This document shows, piece by piece, positions 9,131 to 15,844 of a stretch of DNA of 64,000 bases. Numbering within the stretch: the stretch's first letter is position 1; the number at the start of each line of letters is the position of its first letter. A program made the position numbers and the translations under genes. Location: the NCBI RefSeq assembly GCF_003852315.1, contig NZ_CP027762.1, forward strand, positions 682,001-746,000. The letters are read 5' to 3'. Source of the stretch: Pseudomonas sp. LBUM920. GTDB lineage: Bacteria > Pseudomonadota > Gammaproteobacteria > Pseudomonadales > Pseudomonadaceae. The notes beneath the pieces were generated by a model. The model was not told the origin of the DNA. It ran no database searches and saw only the letters and a list, made by a program, of their open reading frames with translations.

Positions 9131-9547
9131 TTACGCGGTGATGGGGGGCGCGCGGCTGCGGGCGCCGGGGAAAATGCTCTGCCGGGCATGGCCCAGGCGT
9201 GGGGCGGGGGTGAGGGCGTTGGCGGGTGGCGCGGTGCCGAGGGTGATATAGGACACGCTGCCGGGCAGGGCCGGGCAACTGAAGAGCAGGCTGCAATAGC
9301 CGCACTTTTCCCAGAGCACGTGGTGCTTGTCAGGCGCTTTGCTGTGTTGCGGTGCATCGCCATGGCAGCTGGGCATGTCCATGGACATTTCCATCGACAT
9401 ACCGGCGTGATGATCCATCGGCATCGCTTGGGAAATCAGCGGACCGATAAAGATCATCAGCATGGCGAACAGGCTGATCCAGCTGGCGCGCATCAAACCC
9501 AGGGGCTTGCGGCGTTGCGCGGATAACCTGGCGCGAGGGGCGCCCAT
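9131..9547 (-). CDS. DUF2946 family protein, Met-rich, copper cluster
   Basis: 138 residues. An N-terminal hydrophobic segment (signal anchor or cleaved signal, residues about 20-38) is followed by a Met/His/Cys-rich stretch (MPMDHHAGMSMEMSMDM, then SCHGD) and a CGYC pair, a composition that suits Cu(I) binding in the periplasm. The start at 9547 is chosen because it lies 10 nt from the stop of the PCu(A)C gene; the longer frame would overlap that gene. DUF2946 proteins regularly accompany OprC-type receptors. The biochemical function is not established. Confidence 0.8.
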   Translation of the reverse strand: MGAPRARLSAQRRKPLGLMRASWISLFAMLMIFIGPLISQAMPMDHHAGMSMEMSMDMPSCHGDAPQHSKAPDKHHVLWEKCGYCSLLFSCPALPGSVSYITLGTAPPANALTPAPRLGHARQSIFPGARSRAPPITA

Positions 9548-9557
9548 CGAGGTTGGC

Positions 9558-10040
9558 CTATTGAGCGTGCATAGACTCGTGGCCAGCCGCTGGCGGCGTT
9601 TTCTGAACCGAAACTTCGACTTCAACCTTGCCGGCTTTTTCGAACGTCAGGGTCAGTGGGAATTGCTTGCCGTCGGCCAACAGGCTGCGGTCTTTGAGGC
9701 CCAGCAGCATCACGTGATAGGCCATTGGCGCGAAGGTCAAATCCCCCTTGGCCGGCACGGCAACGCTGGGCACTTGTTGCATCTTCATCAAGTCGCCTTG
9801 CATCACATGCTCGTGAAGCTCGGCTTTGTCCGCTACCGGCGTCTCGACGCCAAGCAGGCGGTCCGGCGTTTCGCCGGCGTTATGAATCACGAAATACGCA
9901 GCGACGGTCGGCGCATTCGGTGGCAGCTCCTGTGACCAGGGATCGCTGACCAGCAGGTCGCCGGCCTTGTAGTCATCGGCATTCGCAGCAACACACACCG
10001 GCAGCAACAACGCAGCCAGAAGCAGGGAAGATTTGAGCAT
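9558..10040 (-). CDS. Periplasmic copper chaperone PCu(A)C
   Basis: A 160-residue secreted protein (signal peptide to about residue 22, ANA-DD). It belongs to the PCu(A)C/DUF461 family that carries Cu(I) in the periplasm, for example for cytochrome oxidase CuA assembly. The family copper motif is visible as HEHVM, further Met residues (LMKMQ), then HVM about 20 residues later. An extra His/Met tail (GHESMH) ends the protein. It sits between two DUF2946 genes upstream of the OprC-type receptor and probably receives imported copper. Confidence 0.9.
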   Translation of the reverse strand: MLKSSLLLAALLLPVCVAANADDYKAGDLLVSDPWSQELPPNAPTVAAYFVIHNAGETPDRLLGVETPVADKAELHEHVMQGDLMKMQQVPSVAVPAKGDLTFAPMAYHVMLLGLKDRSLLADGKQFPLTLTFEKAGKVEVEVSVQKTPPAAGHESMHAQ

Positions 10041-10086
10041 GGCAGTTCTCCAGAACGGTTCTAAACGCAGTTCACTTGCGAAGAAA

Positions 10087-10482
10087 TCAGACCGTTGGAG
10101 ACGCGCGCGGGTTGAGGCTCGGCCATTGCTGGCGCGGGGTAGGGGCTTGCGATGAAGGCGGCGGCAGGCTCTGCGCCGCTGCAAAACGGGTGAGATACAA
10201 CTGCGGCACATGCCCCGGCAAGGCCACCAAAGGCGGTGAGCCCGAGCAACACCAGCAGTGCTGCATGGTGGAGTGGTCGTCCTGCTGCGGCGCCGGAATG
10301 TCGAGCTTGCCCAGGGCAATGGTCTTCAGGCTGGCGCCATTGGAGGAGCAAAAACTGCCCCATAGCAATTGCTGAACAGGGTCGCTGGACTGCTGCATCG
10401 CACTTGCCATCGGCATGGCAAAGGCGTTGAACAGCACTGCAAAGCAGGCGATCCACACAATTGCAAAGCGTTGACGGGCCAT
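10087..10482 (-). CDS. DUF2946 family protein, first gene of copper operon
   Basis: 131 residues with an N-terminal membrane segment or signal peptide (AIVWIACFAVLFNAFAMPMASA), then a mid-protein CWCCSG cluster preceded by His/Met residues (DDHSTMQH), plausible Cu ligands. The ATG at 10482 is preferred over an in-frame TTG at 10491. A purine-rich CGGA lies about 10 nt upstream. It is a distant paralogue of the DUF2946 gene two positions downstream. It is the promoter-proximal gene; an 8+8 nt dyad lies 24-50 nt upstream. Confidence 0.75.
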   Translation of the reverse strand: MARQRFAIVWIACFAVLFNAFAMPMASAMQQSSDPVQQLLWGSFCSSNGASLKTIALGKLDIPAPQQDDHSTMQHCWCCSGSPPLVALPGHVPQLYLTRFAAAQSLPPPSSQAPTPRQQWPSLNPRASPTV

Positions 10483-10505
10483 GGCGGACAATCCGTAGGG
10501 TTAAG

Positions 10506-10532
10506 CGATCAGGTGCGTATTTAGCCTGATCG
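10506..10532. promoter_or_regulatory. Perfect dyad in the copper operon leader/promoter
   Basis: Perfect 8-nt arms CGATCAGG and CCTGATCG are separated by 11 nt. On the minus strand the spacer contains CTAAATA, a possible -10 hexamer. The dyad could be an operator for a metal sensor or a leader hairpin. I cannot assign it to CueR, CopR or another named regulator. Confidence 0.4.
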
Positions 10533-10742
10533 GTGGGGATAAGTAAAAAAGGCCGGTGTGGTTTGGTGTCGCAGTGGTTGTCTACAGGATAGCCGGGAAC
10601 CACAGATTGCCAATTTTGCAGATGGGCCGCGACATTCAGCGTGACGCTGAACCCTGTGGGGGCTGGTTTGTGTTCGGCGGTGGATGGAGGCGTATAGAAA
10701 CGTCCGACAAAGATTCAAGGTTGTCCCCAGGAAGATGGAACT

Positions 10743-10916
10743 CTAGTCTCCGTACACCGCTGAAAACTCGGCGAAACACTCGCCTCGGCCAATGCGCTGA
10801 GGTGCGACCTTGCCTTTGACCTGGATGGCCCGAAACCAGAGAAATTGCTCGGCGTTGCGCAGTTGATTGAGCTGGCGCAGTTGCTGGCCGATCGAGTGCA
10901 CAAGGGCGTCGGACAA
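10743..10916 (-). pseudogene. Small ORF or 5'-truncated gene remnant
   Basis: In a 705-nt gap (10483-11187) otherwise filled by leader sequence and REPs, one minus-strand frame has coding-like character. It encodes 57 residues from a TTG (start ...SDALVHSIGQQLRQLNQ, end ...FAEFSAVYGD) and has an amphipathic helix and good Pseudomonas codon use. There is no ATG, no clear ribosome-binding site, and a REPIN begins just upstream. It could be a gene with a rare start, or the 3' remnant of a gene cut by the REP. The rest of the gap holds only REPs and the copper promoter. Confidence 0.3.
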
Positions 10917-10950
10917 ACGAAAACTGCAGCCTGATAACGCAGTTCCAAAT

Positions 10951-11037
10951 GTGGGAGCGGGCTTGCTCGCGAAGGCGGTGTATCAGCAACGGCCAGGCTC
11001 ACTGACCCACCGCCATCGCAGGCAAGCCGGCTCCCAC
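10951..11037. repeat. REPIN-type inverted repeat
   Basis: Arms GTGGGAGCGGGCTTGCTCGC and CGCAGGCAAGCCGGCTCCCAC. The two arms belong to slightly different REP subtypes. First of two elements downstream of cobK. Confidence 0.85.
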
Positions 11038-11083
11038 ACTTATTTGTGCCTGGGCAAAATTTTGCGCCCGCCACAAACCAAAT

Positions 11084-11171
11084 GTGGGAGCCGGGCTTGC
11101 CCGCGATGGCGGTGGGTCAGCCAGTGATTGATTGGCTGACCCAGCGCCTTCGCGAGCAAGCCCGCTCCCAC
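11084..11171. repeat. REPIN-type inverted repeat
   Basis: Arms GTGGGAGCCGGGCTTGCCCG and CGCGAGCAAGCCCGCTCCCAC, with a centre containing the inverted TGGGTCAGCCA/TGGCTGACCCA. Located 3' of cobK, 47 nt after the preceding element. Confidence 0.85.
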
Positions 11172-11187
11172 ATTGGAAAGGTGGTGT

Positions 11188-11907
11188 TTAGAGTGTGTTG
11201 ACGGCCTGTAGCACCGCAGCCACGTCGGTGAACTCTCGATCTACCGCAGCCAGCACTGGACGCTTCAAGACAAGCACCGGTATTCCCAGCTCCCGCGCCA
11301 CTTCCAGTTTCGGTTCGGTCGCCGTACTGCCGCTGTTCTTGCTGATCAACACATCAATCCCACGCCGCTCAAACAACGCGCGCTCGTCTTCAATCAGAAA
11401 CGGCCCACGTGCGCCGATGACTTCACAGCGTGCATTGCCCGGATACACATCCAGCGCGCGCAGCGTCCAGAGCTGATCGGCGGGGATCTCATCAAGATGC
11501 TGCAACGGCTCGCGGCCCAGTGTGAACAACGGGCGCTTGAAGGGCCTCAACGCTTCAACCAGCTCGGCCCAATCACTCACCTCACGCCAGTCATCGCCTG
11601 CCTGCGGTTGCCACGCCGGACGGCGCAACGCCCAGCAAGGGATGCCGCACAGCCGCGACGCCTGCGTGGCGTTCCGGCTGATCTGGGCGGCATACGGATG
11701 GGTGGCATCGAGGATCAGGCTGATGTGTTCATCGCGAACAAACTGCGCCAGCCCTTCAACCCCGCCATACCCACCGACGCGCACGTGGCAGGTGAGGTCG
11801 GTAGGCACCCGGCCCACACCGGCCAGACTGTAGATATGTTCAGGCCCCAGCGTACGCGCGATGGCCAGCGCTTCGGTCACGCCGCCCAACAGCAGGATGC
11901 GTTTCAT
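11188..11907 (-). CDS. cobK: Precorrin-6A reductase CobK
   Basis: A 239-residue cytoplasmic NADPH-dependent reductase of the corrin ring in aerobic cobalamin synthesis. The N-terminus KRILLLGGVTEALAIA is the family's glycine-rich nucleotide-binding start, and the ISKNSG block near residue 195 is conserved in CobK/CbiJ. The start at 11907 overlaps the cobL stop by 4 nt, so the pair is coupled. The longer upstream frame is only cobL read out of frame. Confidence 0.92.
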   Translation of the reverse strand: MKRILLLGGVTEALAIARTLGPEHIYSLAGVGRVPTDLTCHVRVGGYGGVEGLAQFVRDEHISLILDATHPYAAQISRNATQASRLCGIPCWALRRPAWQPQAGDDWREVSDWAELVEALRPFKRPLFTLGREPLQHLDEIPADQLWTLRALDVYPGNARCEVIGARGPFLIEDERALFERRGIDVLISKNSGSTATEPKLEVARELGIPVLVLKRPVLAAVDREFTDVAAVLQAVNTL

Positions 11908-13109
11908 AACGACTTGACCACTTCCAGCAAGGTAATCGGCAACGCCTGGCGCCAGGTGTCGAACTCGCCCAGCGGCTGGGCCTGCGCCACGTGAATGCGG
12001 GTCAGCTCGCCGCCGTGCGCTGCGCGCCAAGCCATCAGGGTCATTTCGCTTTGCAGGGTCACGGCATTAGCGGCCAGACGGCCGCCCGGGCGCAGGTGCT
12101 GCCAGCACGTGTCGAGCACGCCGTCGCGGGTGACGCCGCCACCGATGAAGATCGCGTCCGGTGCTTCCAAACCGTGCAGCACGTCCGGCGCCTTTCCTCG
12201 AATCAATTGCAAACCGGGCACGCCAAGGGCGTCGCGGTTATGTTCGATCAGGCCTTGGCGGCCTGCGTCGGCTTCAATCGCCAGCGCGCGGCAGCTGGGA
12301 TGGGCACGCATCCATTCAATGCCGATGGAGCCACTGCCCGCGCCTACGTCCCAGAGCAACTCGCCGGGCATCGGTGCGAGGCGGGCGAGCGTCATGGCGC
12401 GCACGTCACGCTTGGTGAGTTGGCCGTCGTGCTGGAAGGCTGAGTCCGGCAGGCCGGCGAGGCGCGACAGGCGCGGCGTGTTGGCGTCGGCCACGCAGTC
12501 AATGGCGACGAGATTCAAATCCGCAACCGAGGCGTGTGGCCAATCAACCGCCAGCCCGTCAATGCGCTGTTCATCCGCGCCGCCCACGTGTTCAAACACA
12601 CTGACACGGCTGGCGCCAAACCCGGACTGAACCAGTAGCGAGGCAATCGCCGCAGGGCTGCGGCCATCGTTGCTCAACACCAGCAACCGCACGCCGCTGG
12701 CCAGATGCGCATTCAGTGCCGCCAGCGGCCGCGCCACCACCGACAACGTCACCACGTCCTGCAACGGCCAGCCCAATCGCGCCGCCGCCAGCGACACCGA
12801 CGACGGCGCCGGTAAAACCAGCAACTCTTCAGCCGCCACCTGTCGCGCCAGGCTGGCGCCCACGCCATAGAACATCGGGTCGCCGCTGGCCAGCACGCAC
12901 ACAGGCTCGCCGCGTTGCGCCAACACGGGCGCCAGGGAAAACGGGCTCGGCCACAGCTGCCGCTCACCACGAATACACACCGGCAACAGGTCCAACTGAC
13001 GCTGGCCGCCTATAATCCGGGAGGCGCGCAACAGGGCATGCCGGGCGTTTCTGCCCAGCCCCTTGAAGCCGTCTTCACCGATGCCTACTACCGTCAGCCA
13101 GGGCGACAT
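11904..13109 (-). CDS. cobL: Bifunctional precorrin-6Y C5,15-methyltransferase/decarboxylase CobL
   Basis: A 401-residue fusion. Residues 1 to about 190 are a CbiE-type tetrapyrrole methylase (VVGIGEDG at the N-terminus, ASGDPMFYGVGA near 95). Residues about 205-401 are a CbiT-type SAM methyltransferase (WDVGAGSGSIGIEW near 255, IFIGGG near 320). It adds methyl groups at C5 and C15 and removes the C12 acetate carboxyl, giving precorrin-8X. It is first in the minus-strand operon with cobK and divergent from cobG. Confidence 0.93.
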   Translation of the reverse strand: MSPWLTVVGIGEDGFKGLGRNARHALLRASRIIGGQRQLDLLPVCIRGERQLWPSPFSLAPVLAQRGEPVCVLASGDPMFYGVGASLARQVAAEELLVLPAPSSVSLAAARLGWPLQDVVTLSVVARPLAALNAHLASGVRLLVLSNDGRSPAAIASLLVQSGFGASRVSVFEHVGGADEQRIDGLAVDWPHASVADLNLVAIDCVADANTPRLSRLAGLPDSAFQHDGQLTKRDVRAMTLARLAPMPGELLWDVGAGSGSIGIEWMRAHPSCRALAIEADAGRQGLIEHNRDALGVPGLQLIRGKAPDVLHGLEAPDAIFIGGGVTRDGVLDTCWQHLRPGGRLAANAVTLQSEMTLMAWRAAHGGELTRIHVAQAQPLGEFDTWRQALPITLLEVVKSL

Positions 13110-13167
13110 ATCAATTCCTTGAACGACATCCGACGGGCAGGCTTTTCATGCCGCCGGACAAAGCAGG

Positions 13168-13173
13168 CATAAT
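13168..13173 (+). promoter_or_regulatory. Possible -10 element of the cobGHIJ operon
   Basis: CATAAT lies about 32 nt before the cobG GTG, in the 95-nt divergent cobL/cobG gap. A TTTTCA about 19 nt upstream is a weak -35. I saw no B12 riboswitch in this gap, which is also too short for one. Confidence 0.25.
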
Positions 13174-13204
13174 ACCGCGCCTTTACCCGTCAACCGGTAG
13201 CCCC

Positions 13205-14494
13205 GTGAACCCAACACCTGCTCTGAACACCTTGCGCCCCTCGGCTTGTCCGGGGTTGCTGCGTATTGTCCAGGCGTTGGATGGCGGCATTTGCCGGATC
13301 AAATTGGCCGGTGGCTCCATCAGCGCCGCGCAGGCGGTGGCCGTGGCGGACGCGGCCCAGGCCTACGCCGGTGGAGTGATCGAGGCCACCAACCGCGCCA
13401 ATCTGCAGATTCGCGGGATCGGTGCCGAGCAGCAGGCTTTGATCGCTGCGCTGCTGGCCGCAGGCCTTGGCCCGAACAACGCTGCTGGCGATGATGTGCG
13501 CAACCTGATGCTCAGCCCCAGCGCCGGTATCGATACTCAAATGTTGTTCGACACCCGACCGTTGGCCGGGCAGATCCTCGCCACCTTGCAAAACCATCCA
13601 CGTTTCCATGAGTTGTCGGCCAAGTTCGCCGTGCAGCTCGATGGCGGTGAAGCCCTGGCGATGCTCGAGCATCACCACGACCTGTGGCTGTCGGCGTTTG
13701 AGCGCGATGGCGAAACATTATTGGCCTTCGGGCTGGCGGGTTGCCCTGGGTTGGATGCGCCGGTGGCGGCCGTGCCCCTGGCGCAAGGTCATGCCCTGGT
13801 CGTTGCAGTGCTGGAGCTGTTTCTCGACTTGGCGGCACCGACGCAAACCCGCATGCGTCATGTGTCTGTGGATAACTTATTGGCCCGTCTGAGCCTGCCG
13901 CTGCTGCCGGTGGAGGGCTTCAAACGCCCGGCCAGTGGGGCTTTGCTGCACTTGGGCAGTTATCCACAGCGGCAAAAAGATCAATTCTACGTCGCCGCCG
14001 TTGCACCGCTGGGTCGCCTGGATTCAACCATGCTCAAAGGCGCCGCGCAGTTGGCCATGGAGTTGGGCGACGGCACTTTACGTTTCACGCCATGGCAGGG
14101 CGTGCTGCTGCCCAACATTAAAAGCCACGGCGCAGTGACTGAGCGTCTGGAGCACCTGGGCTTTCTCTGCTCAGTCGACCAACCCCTGGCACGCCTGATC
14201 GCCTGCACCGGCTCAAGCGGCTGTGGCAAAGGCCTGGCCGATACCAAGGCCGACGCCCTGCAATTGGCCGCGTTGCAACCTGGCGTTGAGGTGCACTTAT
14301 CCGGCTGCGCACGCTCCTGCGCGGCCGCGCACACCGCGCCGGTCACGTTACTGGCAGTGAGCCCCGGCCACTACGACGTCTATTTTCGCGATGCAGCCCA
14401 GCCAGGTTTCGGCCGGCTGCACGCGCGCACTCTTTCCATTGAAGCGGCGGGCGCCCTGTTACGCGCACGCTCACGGAGCAACACCGATGATTGA
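13205..14494 (+). CDS. cobG: Precorrin-3B synthase CobG
   Basis: 429 residues from the GTG at 13205 (the frame stays open to 13148, but the family starts near here). CobG is an O2-dependent monooxygenase related to sulfite/nitrite reductases; it makes precorrin-3B, so its presence marks the aerobic pathway. The 4Fe-4S ligands are visible: Cys334-x5-Cys340 (CTGSSGC) and Cys368-x3-Cys372 (CARSC). It leads the plus-strand operon and overlaps cobH by 8 nt. Confidence 0.92.
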   Translation: MNPTPALNTLRPSACPGLLRIVQALDGGICRIKLAGGSISAAQAVAVADAAQAYAGGVIEATNRANLQIRGIGAEQQALIAALLAAGLGPNNAAGDDVRNLMLSPSAGIDTQMLFDTRPLAGQILATLQNHPRFHELSAKFAVQLDGGEALAMLEHHHDLWLSAFERDGETLLAFGLAGCPGLDAPVAAVPLAQGHALVVAVLELFLDLAAPTQTRMRHVSVDNLLARLSLPLLPVEGFKRPASGALLHLGSYPQRQKDQFYVAAVAPLGRLDSTMLKGAAQLAMELGDGTLRFTPWQGVLLPNIKSHGAVTERLEHLGFLCSVDQPLARLIACTGSSGCGKGLADTKADALQLAALQPGVEVHLSGCARSCAAAHTAPVTLLAVSPGHYDVYFRDAAQPGFGRLHARTLSIEAAGALLRARSRSNTDD

Positions 14495-15113
14495 TTACAT
14501 CCGCGACGGTCAGGAGATCTATCGCAACTCCTTCGCCATTATTCGCGCGGAAGCCAAGTTGGACCGCATCCCGGCTGATTTGGAAAAACTCGCGGTGCGG
14601 GTGATCCACGCCTGCGGCATGGTCGAGGCCATCGATGGCCTGCAGTTCTCCGAAGGCGCAGGCAAGGCCGGGCGCGATGCGCTGGCCGCCGGTGCGCCGA
14701 TTCTGTGCGATGCGCGGATGGTCTCTGAAGGCGTAACCCGTGCGCGCCTGCCGGCCAACAATCAGGTGATCTGCACCCTGCGCGACGACAGCGTGCCGGA
14801 ACTGGCGCGTGCGTTGGGCAACACCCGTTCCGCTGCTGCCCTGGAGCTGTGGCGCCCGCACCTGGAAGGCAGTGTGGTGGTGATCGGCAATGCGCCGACC
14901 GCGCTGTTCTACCTGCTGGAGATGCTCGATGCCGGCGCGCCAAAACCTGCATTGATCCTGGGCTTCCCGGTCGGCTTTGTCGGCGCTGCCGAGTCCAAGG
15001 CCATGCTGGCGGCCGACAGCCGTGGCGTGCCGTTCGTGATCATGCAAGGGCGTCTGGGTGGCAGTGCGATGGCGGCCGCTGCGGTCAACGCCCTGGCCAC
15101 GGAGGTCGAATAA
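14487..15113 (+). CDS. cobH: Precorrin-8X methylmutase CobH
   Basis: A 208-residue enzyme that migrates the methyl group from C11 to C12, giving hydrogenobyrinate. Family features include the early Tyr/Ile-rich start, RVIHACGM near residue 46 containing the catalytic His, and GFPVGFVGAAESK near 160. The ATG lies inside the end of cobG (8-nt overlap), and its stop shares one base with the cobI start (TAATG). Confidence 0.94.
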   Translation: MIDYIRDGQEIYRNSFAIIRAEAKLDRIPADLEKLAVRVIHACGMVEAIDGLQFSEGAGKAGRDALAAGAPILCDARMVSEGVTRARLPANNQVICTLRDDSVPELARALGNTRSAAALELWRPHLEGSVVVIGNAPTALFYLLEMLDAGAPKPALILGFPVGFVGAAESKAMLAADSRGVPFVIMQGRLGGSAMAAAAVNALATEVE

Positions 15114-15844
15114 TGTCGGCACGCGGACGTTTGATCGGCCTGGGCGTGGGCCCCGGCGACCCGGAACTGATCACCCTCAAGGCCCTGCGCCTGCTGCGCG
15201 AATCGCCGGTGGTGGCGTACTTCGTGGCCAAGGGCAAGAAGGGCAATGCGTTCGGCATCATCGAAGACTACCTGGTTGCGCAGCAGACCCTGATGCCACT
15301 GGTGTACCCGGTGACCACCGAAGTGCTGCCGGCGCCGCTGTCCTACGAGCAAGTCATCAGCGACTTCTACGACACGGCAAGCCTGGACGTGGCCGCGCAC
15401 CTGGACGCCGGCCGCGACGTGGCGGTGATCTGCGAAGGTGACCCGTTCTTCTACGGGTCCTACATGTACCTGCACGACCGCCTGGCCGAGCGCTATGACG
15501 CCCAGGTCATTCCCGGCGTGTGCTCGATGCTCGGCGGCGCCTCGGTACTCGGCGCGCCGCTGGTGTATCGCAATCAGAGCCTGTCGGTGCTCTCGGGCGT
15601 GCTGCCCCATGACGACCTCAAGCGTCGCCTGGCGGATGCCGATGCGGCGGTGATCATGAAGCTGGGGCGTAATTTCCCCAAGGTGCGTCAGGTGCTGGAA
15701 GAACTCGGCCTGGCCGAGCGCGCGCTGTATGTCGAGCGCGCGACCATGGCCAACCAGAAAATCGTGCCGCTGGATCAGGTCGACCCGGCGTCTTCGCCGT
15801 ACTTCTCGCTGATCATCGTGCCCGGCGAACGGTGGCAAGGTTGA
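15113..15844 (+). CDS. cobI: Precorrin-2 C20-methyltransferase CobI
   Basis: A 243-residue SAM-dependent tetrapyrrole methylase: GVGPGDPELITLKALRLL at the N-terminus, EGDPFFYGSYMYLH near residue 107, and a C-terminal SLIIVPG. It methylates precorrin-2 at C20. Stop/start overlaps with cobH (1 nt) and cobJ (1 nt, TGATG) show translational coupling. Confidence 0.94.
   Translation: MSARGRLIGLGVGPGDPELITLKALRLLRESPVVAYFVAKGKKGNAFGIIEDYLVAQQTLMPLVYPVTTEVLPAPLSYEQVISDFYDTASLDVAAHLDAGRDVAVICEGDPFFYGSYMYLHDRLAERYDAQVIPGVCSMLGGASVLGAPLVYRNQSLSVLSGVLPHDDLKRRLADADAAVIMKLGRNFPKVRQVLEELGLAERALYVERATMANQKIVPLDQVDPASSPYFSLIIVPGERWQG

Noticed and set aside
9558..10319. 253-residue version of the PCu(A)C protein
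   Set aside because: The extra 93 N-terminal residues overlap the DUF2946 gene in another frame. The signal peptide begins at 10040.
10951..11171. Insertion sequence ends or attachment sites
   Set aside because: The inverted repeats match the REP consensus found throughout the window, with no transposase or integrase.
13110..13204. Cobalamin riboswitch in the cobL/cobG gap
   Set aside because: Only 95 nt long and no B12-box-like conserved core was seen.
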